Assembly (NCBI RefSeq): GCF_019823065.1
Contig: NZ_CP081966.1
Coordinates: 4,743,501-4,807,500 of the forward strand
Length of the DNA: 64,000 nucleotides
Reading direction: 5' to 3'
Origin: Pseudomonas mosselii
GTDB taxonomy: Bacteria > Pseudomonadota > Gammaproteobacteria > Pseudomonadales > Pseudomonadaceae
Shown: piece by piece, positions 43,602 to 51,939 of the stretch
Layout of the letters: each line of letters begins with the position of its first letter
Numbering within the stretch: position 1 is the first letter of the stretch
The notes under the pieces: generated by a model
Told to the model about the DNA's origin: nothing
Seen by the model: only the letters and a program-made list of their open reading frames with translations
Databases searched by the model: none
Program-made: the position numbers and the translations under genes

Positions 43602-43925
43602 ATGATCAAGCTCACGGTCTCCCGCATCGACAATAATGACGAAGAAAGCAATCTACCAAGCAGGTTCTTCCCAAGCGCAGGCTCTGGCCATGGATGGTTT
43701 CAGCTTGAGTCGACCGGGGAAGAATTCCCCTCACACGATGAGCTGAGCTGGGCTCTCCAGGAGTGGAACGACGACTGCGTGCTCATGGACTATGACGCGA
43801 CCACAGGCAAAGGTCGGTTCGTAATAGTCGACTGGTATGCCCCAGCGCCCGGGACCGTGATCGAGCTGCAGCTCGATATGAACCTGGAAGAACTTGATCC
43901 AGGTGACGAGGAATGGTTCGACTAG
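43602..43925 (+). CDS. Small acidic protein of unknown function
   Basis: A 107-residue acidic protein without membrane segments. It has alternating strands, including FQLESTGEEFPSHDELSWAL and RFVIVDWYAPAPG. No recognised family. It lies eight bases after the DsbA-like gene and is probably cotranscribed. Confidence 0.6.
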   Translation: MIKLTVSRIDNNDEESNLPSRFFPSAGSGHGWFQLESTGEEFPSHDELSWALQEWNDDCVLMDYDATTGKGRFVIVDWYAPAPGTVIELQLDMNLEELDPGDEEWFD

Positions 43926-44012
43926 TTCACATTCTTGTAACGACCTGAGATCCGAGGGGAACGGACTTCCCTTCGCCCAGTCTCTGTCGGTGTGATTGTG
44001 GAGGTGAACGGG

Positions 44013-44285
44013 ATGATGGAACTACAAGGTTTCGCCAGTAGACACAGCTTTTTGAGTGTTCAACTTGAAAAGCTCTATCAGCAGCTATCCGACTCACACG
44101 ATGCCGTCGGCTTGTCGGCCTCCGTGACGCAACTCAACAACGATATTTGTGAACTGCAGCGGGATGTCATGGAGGCAGTAATACTTCGAAACCGATCATC
44201 CGCCGCAGTGACTTGGGCATCAGCGACCGGATACCCACAACTCACTCACGCTCTCGACGATCATGAGGATCTGGAGGAAGTGTGA
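44013..44285 (+). CDS. Small helical protein of unknown function
   Basis: A 90-residue helical protein (MELQGFASRHSFLSVQLEKLYQQL...). GGAGGTG six bases before the ATG at 44013 decides the start over a GTG at 43992. Its 3' end overlaps the convergent minus-strand gene by 44 bases. No family recognised. Confidence 0.55.
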   Translation: MMELQGFASRHSFLSVQLEKLYQQLSDSHDAVGLSASVTQLNNDICELQRDVMEAVILRNRSSAAVTWASATGYPQLTHALDDHEDLEEV

Positions 44286-44526
44286 TGGTCAGCGTGAAAC
44301 TACCGGTGAGACCCTGACGCAGTTCCTGAGGCATCCAATAGGCAAACTGCACCAGCCACGCGCCATCCTGCAGGCGATGGGTCTCCTGCCGAAACTTCTC
44401 AACCGATGCCTCATCAATCCCAAGAATGGCCGCCACTTCTTGGTTGGTGGGTATGGCGTCCTTCACCAGCCTGCCTCCTTGCGTCAAACCGGTATAGAAA
44501 ATACTCCAGTGCCACCTGAGCGCCAT
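44242..44526 (-). CDS. Small protein with helix-turn-helix-like segment
   Basis: A 94-residue protein starting MALRWHWSIFYTGL. A central stretch, TNQEVAAILGIDEASVEKFRQ, looks like a helix-turn-helix, so a regulatory role is possible. Starts further upstream (TTG at 44562) would overlap the preceding gene by 29 bases. It is the second of two small minus-strand genes that separate the two conjugation operons. Confidence 0.5.
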   Translation of the reverse strand: MALRWHWSIFYTGLTQGGRLVKDAIPTNQEVAAILGIDEASVEKFRQETHRLQDGAWLVQFAYWMPQELRQGLTGSFTLTITLPPDPHDRRERE

Positions 44527-44533
44527 CAACCGC

Positions 44534-44815
44534 TTATCGGTTGGCGAGTTTATCGCTCTCAATCCAAGAATGAGCGCGTTTAAGGGCCCAGGTCATCGCA
44601 GCCGTCATAGTCTGCCCTTTGCAGTCCATATGGCCCTCTTCGAGCAAAAGCTTTCCATCCAGAGCATAGATACCGAGAAATAGCTGAGTCAGGTGCTCGC
44701 GAGAGACCCGCACCTGAATGTTAATGAGGGAGCCGTCGGCCATCCGCTCATCGAAGTTCCTGAAGTGCAGATCGGGATCCGCCCACTCCCAGAATACTTG
44801 TCCTCTTTTGCGCAT
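44534..44815 (-). CDS. Small ICE protein of unknown function
   Basis: A 93-residue protein (MRKRGQVFWEWADPDLHFRNFD...) with a mixed strand-helix pattern. It looks soluble. GGA precedes its ATG at 44815. It is divergent from the PFL_4709 gene, with 192 bases between them that must hold both promoters. No family recognised. Confidence 0.55.
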   Translation of the reverse strand: MRKRGQVFWEWADPDLHFRNFDERMADGSLINIQVRVSREHLTQLFLGIYALDGKLLLEEGHMDCKGQTMTAAMTWALKRAHSWIESDKLANR

Positions 44816-45007
44816 GTCCGTTCCAGTGTAAGTGCTGATCCGGGCAGTATGGAGTCACCTCAACGAGTCTGCCAGACCGAAAACGCCTCGCTTACGCCCG
44901 TGTGGGGATTCACCGAGAAATCCAAGTACCGTCAGATATCTATTTCCTACTGCGCCTGGCGGGCCGATCCGTTTTCCTGTACCCGTCCCCACTTCAGGTG
45001 CAGCCTC

Positions 45008-45427
45008 ATGTTCAATATCCCCCCGCCTTCATCGCGAGTGATCCCGTTGTTCGTCGCCGCGCTGGCCACCGGTACCGCGCATGCCGAGACCTGGGCCATC
45101 ACAGACGCGGCGCACCCACTCACCTCCGTACCGGCAGATGTGCGTGTCATCAAGCTCGATGATCAACAGCGCATCGAGGAGCAGTTGTCCAGGAAGCTAC
45201 CACCCAACCCGCACCAAGCCGCGCTCGCCGCTAGGCAACTAATGGGCACGCCGGCCGGAGCTGCCCTTATGCAACAGCTAGCTGCCGCTCAGCAGGGCAA
45301 TGCCGATGCCTGGAGTGTTGGGGTCTCGAAGGTGCCGGCAGTCGTTGTCGATCGCCGGTTTGTGATCTACGGCCAACCCGACGTGGCTGCTGCCATTCAG
45401 GCAATCAACCAGGCAAGGGGACGATGA
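45008..45427 (+). CDS. ICE protein, PFL_4709 family (TIGR03757, DUF1525)
   Basis: A 139-residue exported protein. A signal peptide (about 1-26) is followed by a thioredoxin-like domain without the CxxC, with the family block VIKLDDQQRIEEQLSRKLP and VPAVVVDRRFVIYGQPDV at the C-terminus. AGGTG lies before the ATG. It is the first gene of the third conjugation operon, coupled by four bases to PFL_4710. Confidence 0.85.
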   Translation: MFNIPPPSSRVIPLFVAALATGTAHAETWAITDAAHPLTSVPADVRVIKLDDQQRIEEQLSRKLPPNPHQAALAARQLMGTPAGAALMQQLAAAQQGNADAWSVGVSKVPAVVVDRRFVIYGQPDVAAAIQAINQARGR

Positions 45428-46362
45428 TGAGACGAATCTCGCGACTCACCTTGGCTGGGCTTCTAACCTCGGCGCTACCTTTCTCAGCCTCCGCGGCCAT
45501 CAGCTCAGCGGCGATTCTCGCCTCCACCACCTCGCCTACCTGCTTGGAATACAAAGTAGTCGGCATCTGCTACTGGCTGCTCTGCACACCCGTTGGCTGC
45601 ACGGTCAAAACCTCAACCAAAGTCCGGCACTACATTCCGGACGCAGTGGTATCCGCCTATGCCAACACAGGGGGGAATCCGTGGACAGAGGTAAGCCCCA
45701 TGGGGGCGCCGAATGCGACGGCGCAAGCCGGTAATGATGGGACTACCAACCACAACGCCGAGAACAACATCACCAAGTTCAAGGAGGCTGACGTCATCGG
45801 CCACCCTGGAGCTGCGGTATTCAGCCGATTTGTAAGCTCTTTTGGCTATTCCTGCCACGGCGCGACGACCCCCTACGTGCCCTACATGCTCAGCACCCTG
45901 GACACCCTCGCATGGCGGTACGGGGTTCCCGAATCCGTCTATCCAGAGGCCCTGATCCCCGGCATGCGGGAGGTCGGTGGACTTCTCTCGGCCGACATGT
46001 GGGGGAGCGTCTACCCACGGAGCGGGTTCATCCACCAGGTCGACGACTTCAAGGCCGGTGCAGTCATCGCCCAGCGTGCCGGTGACATCACGACGCGGGT
46101 AGGACAACCCCACGTATACCTGCCTATGCGCTCCCTGCCGGAGCCTGGCTACTGGCCTGCCGGGGAACTGAAAGAAGGTGATGCCAGCACAGGCAAGTGG
46201 CAGGAGCTGACGCCAACCATCAGCCCTACCTGCGCCGTGTTCCCCTCCCCTGGCCCGAATGCCGATGCAGTCGACGAAGCCTATGCCTGGGCCCTGTGGC
46301 GGCCCTATTCATGCTGCCAGCGCAAAGGCCAGACCTTCCTGGGAAGCACTGACTTCCAATGA
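45424..46362 (+). CDS. ICE protein, PFL_4710 family (TIGR03756, TraU-like)
   Basis: A 312-residue exported protein with a signal peptide (about 1-24). It is Cys-rich, with CLEYKVVGICYWLLCTPVGC near the N-terminus and CCQRKGQTFLG near the C-terminus, typical of TraU-like periplasmic proteins that need disulfides. It is needed for mating-pair formation in related systems. It overlaps PFL_4709 by four bases. Confidence 0.87.
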   Translation: MMRRISRLTLAGLLTSALPFSASAAISSAAILASTTSPTCLEYKVVGICYWLLCTPVGCTVKTSTKVRHYIPDAVVSAYANTGGNPWTEVSPMGAPNATAQAGNDGTTNHNAENNITKFKEADVIGHPGAAVFSRFVSSFGYSCHGATTPYVPYMLSTLDTLAWRYGVPESVYPEALIPGMREVGGLLSADMWGSVYPRSGFIHQVDDFKAGAVIAQRAGDITTRVGQPHVYLPMRSLPEPGYWPAGELKEGDASTGKWQELTPTISPTCAVFPSPGPNADAVDEAYAWALWRPYSCCQRKGQTFLGSTDFQ

Positions 46363-46382
46363 GATAAGACCTGGAGAGCTAT

Positions 46383-47744
46383 ATGAACAAATTTACCATC
46401 GCCATCATTCTCGCTACTGGCATGGGCAGTACCTGGTGTATGGCTGAGGCCGCCGACCCAATCAAGGTGGAGTCCCAGGGCAGCGTGATCGGGGACGACG
46501 TGCTCTACAGTATCGGCGGCGGCAGCGCTGTCCAGATGGGCAGCGCTGGCCAGATGGAAAGCATCACCGTCGGCGCCGGCTGGCAGAACAACCTGGTCTG
46601 CGGAAACATGGACCTCAGCAACACCCTGCAGAACCAGCTGAACGGCGCAACACAGGGCTTCCAACAGATCATGGGCAGCGTCATCCAGAACGCGACCGGC
46701 GCTGTCACGTCGTTGCCGGCACTGATCCTGCAGCGGGCAAATCCCGCCCTCTACAACCTGCTGACCAACGGGATCCTGCAGGCGCGCCTCGACTACGACC
46801 GATCGAAGGGAACCTGCAGGGCGATGGCCGAACGGATGGCCGACATTGCCGGCGGCCAGATGGGGTGGGGCAAGGTTGCCGAAGGTCAGAAGATGGGGCA
46901 AGCCCTGGCATCGAGCAACGATGCCGTGGCAGTGGTCGACAAGGTCGAGCAAGCACCAGGATCGAACGGCGTGACTTGGGTCGGCGGTAAACAGGCCGGT
47001 GGCAATGGGCAGCAGCCCATCAAAGTGGTTGGGGATGTTGCCAAAGCAGGCTACAACCTCCTCAACAATCGCGCAGCTCAGGACACCTCGAGCATCCCGC
47101 AGTCCAGCTGCTCCAATGGACTGGTATGCGGCAGTTGGGAGTCTCCGGCCGAAGCCGCCCAGTTCGCAAACCGGGTCCTGGGTGAACAGCAGCTACAGAC
47201 CTGTGAAGGATGCACGACTACATCGACTCCGGGTGTGGGCTTGACCCCGCTGATCCAGGAAACATACGACAAGAAGCTCGCGGCCCTGCAGGAGCTCTTG
47301 AAGCCCGGGACCCAGATCACCTCCGAGAAGCTGCGTGAAGCAAGCAGTGACTCCCTCCCCATTACCCGCGGCGTAGTTACTGCCCTTCGTGACGAGCGGG
47401 ATCAGGCGGTGTTGGCCTCCCGCCTGGCATCCGAGGTCGCCTTGGCTGATGTCCTGGAGAAAGGTCTGCTGCTGCAGCGCATGCTGATTACAGGCAGCAA
47501 GGAACCCAACGTGAATGCGAACAAGCTCGCCGTTGAGGCCACACTCGGCCAGGTCGACACGCTTCAGCAACTCATCACCAACCTCAAGACCGAGCTCGAC
47601 ATGCGGCAGCAGCTCGCCAACAACTCTCCGATGAAGATCATCGAGCGCAGCAAGTCGCGCGCCGAAAGTTCCCGCTCGATCTACGAAGCGGCGCCTGAAC
47701 AGGATCGCCTGATTCAGCTGCAGAAGCCTGCCGGCAAGGAGTGA
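46383..47744 (+). CDS. ICE protein, PFL_4711 family (TIGR03755, TraN/TraH-like role unclear)
   Basis: A 453-residue exported protein with a signal peptide (about 1-24) and coiled-coil stretches near the C-terminus (VEATLGQVDTLQQLITNLKTEL). CEGC and other Cys residues suggest disulfides. GGAG precedes the ATG. In this class it lies between the TraU-like gene and TraG; the function is not clearly assigned. Confidence 0.85.
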   Translation: MNKFTIAIILATGMGSTWCMAEAADPIKVESQGSVIGDDVLYSIGGGSAVQMGSAGQMESITVGAGWQNNLVCGNMDLSNTLQNQLNGATQGFQQIMGSVIQNATGAVTSLPALILQRANPALYNLLTNGILQARLDYDRSKGTCRAMAERMADIAGGQMGWGKVAEGQKMGQALASSNDAVAVVDKVEQAPGSNGVTWVGGKQAGGNGQQPIKVVGDVAKAGYNLLNNRAAQDTSSIPQSSCSNGLVCGSWESPAEAAQFANRVLGEQQLQTCEGCTTTSTPGVGLTPLIQETYDKKLAALQELLKPGTQITSEKLREASSDSLPITRGVVTALRDERDQAVLASRLASEVALADVLEKGLLLQRMLITGSKEPNVNANKLAVEATLGQVDTLQQLITNLKTELDMRQQLANNSPMKIIERSKSRAESSRSIYEAAPEQDRLIQLQKPAGKE

Positions 47745-47746
47745 CC

Positions 47747-48103
47747 ATGGCGGAAGATGTCGAGAAAAAAGCCCACCCCCTCAAAGTCCTCCTGGGAGGC
47801 GTGTTATTGAGCGTGGTGATGCTGTTGCTGAGCGTGTTGCTCGGCGTCATCGCGGTCAATCATCTGGGCGTGTTCGACACCTGGTTGAAGTGGCGTGAGG
47901 GCAATTACCTGCCACTGTTGCTATGGCGACTCGCCCTCTATGGCAGCATCGTCTTCGCGTGGGTGAAGCTCAAGGCGCGTCTGCCTGGGAGCGACGAAGA
48001 TCAGTCGTCCAAGGGGGTTCAGCGGATCGAGTTCCTGGTACTCCTGTTGTTCGTGATCATCGAGATCTCGAAGGCGCCAATCACCTGGTCGGAGGTCCTA
48101 TGA
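47747..48103 (+). CDS. Small membrane protein before traG
   Basis: A 118-residue protein with three hydrophobic segments (about 15-40, 55-75 and 95-112). AGGAG six bases before the ATG at 47747 sets the start. Its stop overlaps the traG start. It is a regular inner-membrane companion of TraG in these elements; no named family recalled. Confidence 0.72.
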   Translation: MAEDVEKKAHPLKVLLGGVLLSVVMLLLSVLLGVIAVNHLGVFDTWLKWREGNYLPLLLWRLALYGSIVFAWVKLKARLPGSDEDQSSKGVQRIEFLVLLLFVIIEISKAPITWSEVL

Positions 48104-49629
48104 CGCTCTATACGAACGACTACCTCGAGTATTACCTCACCCTGGTAGGGTGGATCATCAACAACGGGATCTGGGACATGATTTCGGACACGGGCCTTTT
48201 CGCCCTGCCCTTTATCATCATCGTGGCCCGTGAGTGGATCAAAGTCCGAGGAGAAGGCGCTGACGAGGGCAACAAGGGGGTGCTGTCCCTGGCTCGCATT
48301 GAAACCCAGCTGTACGTTGGGTATGTGGTTGTTTCACTGTGTGCTGTGCCAGCCATCTCCGTGGGATTTGACACTCTGCAGTTCGACCAGGCGCGAGGGA
48401 AGCAGTGCCAGGTACTGACGCCGGCGCCCTCGGAGACAGGCTGGAACACCACCTTCAGCTCGTTGGCCGGCAAGAGCGCGAAGGTGCCGGTGTGGTGGGC
48501 GCTCGTACACGCGCTGTCCAAGGGGTTGAATAGCGGCGCTGTTGCAGCAATCCCCTGCGGTACAGATCTCAGGCAAATGCGCATGGAGGTCGACGCGATG
48601 AGGATCGGCAATCCTCTGCTCGCGCAGGAGGTGGCAGACTTCACCCATGATTGCTTCGGCCCTTCCCGCGCGCGCCTGTTCATGCGTCAGCCCGACATTG
48701 GGTCGATCGCCAAAGACCAGAAGGCCCTACAGGACCTGAACTGGATCGGGTCCCACTACCTGCTGAACACGGCTGGTTACTACGACACGGATTACTCCAG
48801 AACACCCCGTACATCCTGGCCGTATGACACGAAACGAGATGATGGCATGCCCCAGGTTACCGGTGGTGGTGGGTATCCCACTTGCAAACAGTGGTGGTCT
48901 GACGGGAACATCGGCCTGCGGGACCGACTGAAAGCCCAAGTCGATCCTAGTTTGCTGAACCAGTTCCTCGGGTGGGCAAAGTGGCTGTCCCAGGAGGAAG
49001 TCACCGACTCGATGATTCGCCAGCTCGTGTCGCCTTCTAGCCAGGTCAACGGCGACGTCTACACCGATTATGGTGGACAGGTCGATGGAACCGTCTGGAA
49101 CGGCCTTGCACGTGCAGGCGGAACATTGGGGGTCGCCGTCGGGTCGCTGGCCTTCTTCCCGGCGATGGACATGGTGCGCCAAGCCTTACCGATGGTAGTG
49201 GCCTTCCTCAAGATGGCCATGGTCATCAGCATTCCACTGGTGCTGATAATCGGTGCGTATCAACTGAAAGTTGCCATGACCATGTCAGTAACAATGTTCG
49301 CGTTAATATTTGTAGACTTTTGGTTCCAACTGGCAAGATGGGTCGACAGCACAATCATCGACGTTTTGTATGGTTCGGGCTCACCACACCTATCCTTTGA
49401 TCCAGTGATGGGCTTGAACACCACCACTCAAGACGCGATTCTGAACTTCGTCATGGGTTCGATGTTCATCATCCTCCCGACCTTCTGGATAGTTGCTCTC
49501 GGCTGGGCTGGAGTGCAAACAGGGACGATCCTTAACGGTCTAACCAAAGGAACCGACGCTGTAGGAAAAGCTGGCAGCGAAGGGGGACAAATGGCTCAGA
49601 AGGCAGTGAAGTCAATCGGTGGGCAGTAG
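48100..49629 (+). CDS. traG: TraG-like mating-pair stabilisation protein
   Basis: A 509-residue protein of the TraG N-terminal domain type (PF07916). It has an N-terminal membrane segment (about 28-48), a large periplasmic part with scattered Cys (FDQARGKQCQVL) and a cluster of three or four membrane segments near residues 345-490. In F-like systems TraG acts in pilus assembly and mating-pair stabilisation. GGAGGT lies right before the start at 48100, which overlaps the preceding stop. It ends the third conjugation operon at a strong terminator. Confidence 0.88.
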   Translation: MTLYTNDYLEYYLTLVGWIINNGIWDMISDTGLFALPFIIIVAREWIKVRGEGADEGNKGVLSLARIETQLYVGYVVVSLCAVPAISVGFDTLQFDQARGKQCQVLTPAPSETGWNTTFSSLAGKSAKVPVWWALVHALSKGLNSGAVAAIPCGTDLRQMRMEVDAMRIGNPLLAQEVADFTHDCFGPSRARLFMRQPDIGSIAKDQKALQDLNWIGSHYLLNTAGYYDTDYSRTPRTSWPYDTKRDDGMPQVTGGGGYPTCKQWWSDGNIGLRDRLKAQVDPSLLNQFLGWAKWLSQEEVTDSMIRQLVSPSSQVNGDVYTDYGGQVDGTVWNGLARAGGTLGVAVGSLAFFPAMDMVRQALPMVVAFLKMAMVISIPLVLIIGAYQLKVAMTMSVTMFALIFVDFWFQLARWVDSTIIDVLYGSGSPHLSFDPVMGLNTTTQDAILNFVMGSMFIILPTFWIVALGWAGVQTGTILNGLTKGTDAVGKAGSEGGQMAQKAVKSIGGQ

Positions 49630-49636
49630 CGTTGAT

Positions 49637-49669
49637 AAAAGCTTGGTCCTTTACTGAGACCAAGCTTTT
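49637..49669. terminator. Bidirectional rho-independent terminator
   Basis: AAAAGCTTGGTC (49637-49648) pairs perfectly over 12 bases with GACCAAGCTTTT (49658-49669) around a nine-base loop. It lies between the convergent traG and DUF3742 genes. Confidence 0.88.
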
Positions 49670-50019
49670 CAAGGAAGATCCCGATCAAGACCGTCAGTAC
49701 GCTCGCCCCACATATTGAGAGGGCAGCCCATAACTCCGTCCCGACCATAGGGGGCTTCTTTATCCTCGGAGAACATATCAACCTTATCCAGGTCAGCTTT
49801 GGAAAGTGCGTACAGGCCGAGAGCAAGTGAAATGACCGTCAGCAGCACCGACATAAGCCAGCTTATCGAGTTGGCTAAAATGAGCGCAATTACCATGGCG
49901 AGGACTACCCGCTTAACCCAACGGACTGTCGGATTCAAGTCATGCATGCAGAAGCGCGCCACACCTCCCAGGGCCCGGCCTAAGCGGAAGGCAATCGAGT
50001 GTTTGGCGGCTGCAGTCAT
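49669..50019 (-). CDS. DUF3742 family ICE membrane protein
   Basis: A 116-residue protein with one or two membrane segments (about residues 38-70) and the family pattern RLGRALGGVARFCMHDLNP at the N-terminus. AAGGAG lies eight bases before its ATG. DUF3742 genes lie convergent to traG in MPF_G ICEs. Function unknown. It is divergent from parD. Confidence 0.82.
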   Translation of the reverse strand: MTAAAKHSIAFRLGRALGGVARFCMHDLNPTVRWVKRVVLAMVIALILANSISWLMSVLLTVISLALGLYALSKADLDKVDMFSEDKEAPYGRDGVMGCPLNMWGERTDGLDRDLP

Positions 50020-50050
50020 GATTCAATCTCCTTGCCCTATGAGAGCATCT

Positions 50051-50109
50051 TGCCATCAGATATACGACAGCTTTGGCATTTTCGCAAGGGGTATGGCATA
50101 AAACGCCAT
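50051..50109. promoter_or_regulatory. Operator-like half-sites upstream of parD
   Basis: The inverted repeat ATGGC (50093-50097) and GCCAT (50105-50109) lies 24 bases before the parD start. TGGCAT half-sites also occur at 50074-50079 and 50094-50099, 20 bases apart, and TGCCA at 50051-50055. RHH antitoxins such as ParD bind such repeats. Confidence 0.5.
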
Positions 50110-50132
50110 CACCACTCATCAGGTTCACATCC

Positions 50133-50414
50133 ATGGCCACCCACAATGTCGTCGTTCCACAGCCAATGGAGCAGTCCATTGATGAACTAGTCAGCACGGG
50201 TCGTTACCAGAACTTCAGCGAGGTCGTGCGTGCAGGCATCCGGATGCTGCTTGAGCATGAAGCAGCTGAGGCAGCCAGACTCGAAGCGCTGCGCAACGCA
50301 ACATCAGTGGGCATCATGCAGGTCGAAGCAGGCCAATACGATGAAATCGATCCGGCCAATCTGGCAGCCTACCTCAATAATCTTGGAAGACTGGCGGGCG
50401 AAAAGCATGAGTAG
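50133..50414 (+). CDS. parD: ParD-family antitoxin
   Basis: A 93-residue ribbon-helix-helix antitoxin. Its N-terminus (NVVVPQPMEQSIDELVSTGRYQNFSEVVRAGIRMLLE) is the DNA-binding RHH and the C-terminal tail binds and neutralises ParE. It overlaps the toxin gene by eight bases. The start at ATG 50133 is chosen because the longer frame from 50073 covers the operator. The pair likely stabilises the ICE in the host and represses itself. Confidence 0.93.
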   Translation: MATHNVVVPQPMEQSIDELVSTGRYQNFSEVVRAGIRMLLEHEAAEAARLEALRNATSVGIMQVEAGQYDEIDPANLAAYLNNLGRLAGEKHE

Positions 50415-50772
50415 GGCCATGGTTCGCATGTCCCCCCAGGCATGCATCGACATCGCCGATACGCTTCGCTTCACTGAGGTGAGGCTCGGTCAGTCCGTCA
50501 GGAGTCGGTATCAAGACCTGCTACAGCAGACGTTCCTCGCCCTAGCTGAACAGCCGACGCCGGTAGACAGCAAAATGCGTGATGAGCTTTCCCCGGGCCT
50601 TCGTAGCCTGCATCTGTCATTCAACGTGCTGCAGATGACTGACGGCCGCGTGATTAGACCTCGACATATCGTGTTCTACCGAGCTGGGACAGATCAAATC
50701 GTTGAGATACTACGAGTCCTCCACGATGCTATGGAGGTCGCACAGAATTTGAAACACCTGCATCAGCAGTAA
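50407..50772 (+). CDS. parE: ParE-family toxin
   Basis: A 121-residue toxin of the ParE/RelE fold. ParE-type toxins poison DNA gyrase. The pattern RLGQSVRSRYQDLLQQTFLALAEQP, the central SLHLSF and the C-terminal RHIVFYRA...VEILRVLHDAMEV are all typical. The 20-residue extension at the C-terminus is slightly longer than average. It follows parD with an eight-base overlap. Post-segregational maintenance of the ICE is the likely use. Confidence 0.92.
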   Translation: MSRAMVRMSPQACIDIADTLRFTEVRLGQSVRSRYQDLLQQTFLALAEQPTPVDSKMRDELSPGLRSLHLSFNVLQMTDGRVIRPRHIVFYRAGTDQIVEILRVLHDAMEVAQNLKHLHQQ

Positions 50773-50885
50773 AGGGTAAATGGCTCAACAGAAAATGGGC
50801 TTGAATGGATAATGGAATGGATCACAAGGGTAAAAGCCTTACCTGAAAGGGCCCAAAAACTGAAAGGGCGTCAAGGAGTTAGTCG

Positions 50886-51833
50886 ATGAGTTTCTTAGGG
50901 AAAATGGTCCGCCTTGCGACGGTACACCCCCCGTTCATAAACAGCATGAGCAAGGACTTTAGAGACGAAGCAAATGCAGCTTTCGCCGCAAAGCTTAAAC
51001 GTAGCAAGTTATACATGATCGGGGCTAGGCCACGGACAGAGTTTGGCGATGTACGAATCGTCGACACAGTAAATGACATTGCCCGGATAGAAATTAAGTT
51101 AGCAGGAGAGACAGTTGACTGGGGCTATATTAATCTGCAAGCAAATGTACCCCTTGGGGGAGCGGTACATGCGGCCTGGGACGACCAAATAATTCAGATC
51201 GGACACAACCGTCCAGGTCCTGGTGAGAAGATGCACTCACACACCTGGTATACCCCCGATTCAGTATACTGGGAAAAATCTAGGGGGAACCCAAACTTAC
51301 AAGGATTCAACAATCACGCCATTGTTTGCAACTACGACCTACTTTATGTTGGGATAGCAAACAAGCAGGATAGTTTCGAGCGACTGCTAAATAAAGCTCA
51401 TCAAGGTCGTGTTGAGATCCTTACAGAAGAACAGATTCGCTACCCAACCCCATCGAATCGAGTTTCAGACGAAATCGTATTATTCTTCTTCGACATTGAT
51501 CCACTTATTATTCAGACATGGGCGCCTGAGGATGAAATGGATGACATGGTTTTGGATATTAATAGCTCGCGCACTATAGCAGATGCCGAAAAAGCATTTG
51601 TTAGCCTACTGAAACCCGAGTACAACAATGTTCAATTCAAAGAGTATCCAAGAGGAAAGGATGGCCTTTACGGTTCGGGCTTCAACGTCTATCAATACGT
51701 AATATTTGAAAATTTCACTTTTAACACACCATCTGGAACGTTTAATGGCTCAAGAAACGAATTTGGGCTGGGTAGCTCCGGGCACACCATCGTCGTAGAG
51801 GGGGACAACGTGACCCTCTACCCTCCCGAATGA
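50886..51833 (+). CDS. Unrecognised AT-rich gene between parDE and traI
   Basis: A 315-residue soluble protein from a gene visibly richer in A/T than its neighbours. I cannot name a family. The central part, NHAIVCNYDLLYVGIANKQDSFERLLNKAH, has a faint GIY-YIG-like look (YVG, then Arg and His), and a DEIVLFFF strand follows. The C-terminal part has repeated Gly-Ser-rich strands. AAGGAG eight bases before the ATG gives a firm start. It lies in the same direction as traI but with its own probable promoter region, so it may be a cargo gene. No function is assigned. Confidence 0.6.
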   Translation: MSFLGKMVRLATVHPPFINSMSKDFRDEANAAFAAKLKRSKLYMIGARPRTEFGDVRIVDTVNDIARIEIKLAGETVDWGYINLQANVPLGGAVHAAWDDQIIQIGHNRPGPGEKMHSHTWYTPDSVYWEKSRGNPNLQGFNNHAIVCNYDLLYVGIANKQDSFERLLNKAHQGRVEILTEEQIRYPTPSNRVSDEIVLFFFDIDPLIIQTWAPEDEMDDMVLDINSSRTIADAEKAFVSLLKPEYNNVQFKEYPRGKDGLYGSGFNVYQYVIFENFTFNTPSGTFNGSRNEFGLGSSGHTIVVEGDNVTLYPPE

Positions 51834-51882
51834 TGGCCATCTGCCAAGAAATCCGTTCCCCTCGGAATTCGCTTTACCGTTG

Positions 51883-51897
51883 ATGCCATCTTGGCAT
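51883..51897. promoter_or_regulatory. Inverted repeat upstream of traI
   Basis: ATGCCA-TCT-TGGCAT has perfect six-base arms and lies 43 bases before the traI start. The same TGGCAT half-site occurs twice in the parDE promoter region, and a related GGCCATCTGCCA lies at about 51836-51847. Confidence 0.45.
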
Positions 51898-51939
51898 TAA
51901 GAGAAAAGCCCGCTCCATGCACACCCCATGGAGCACCCT

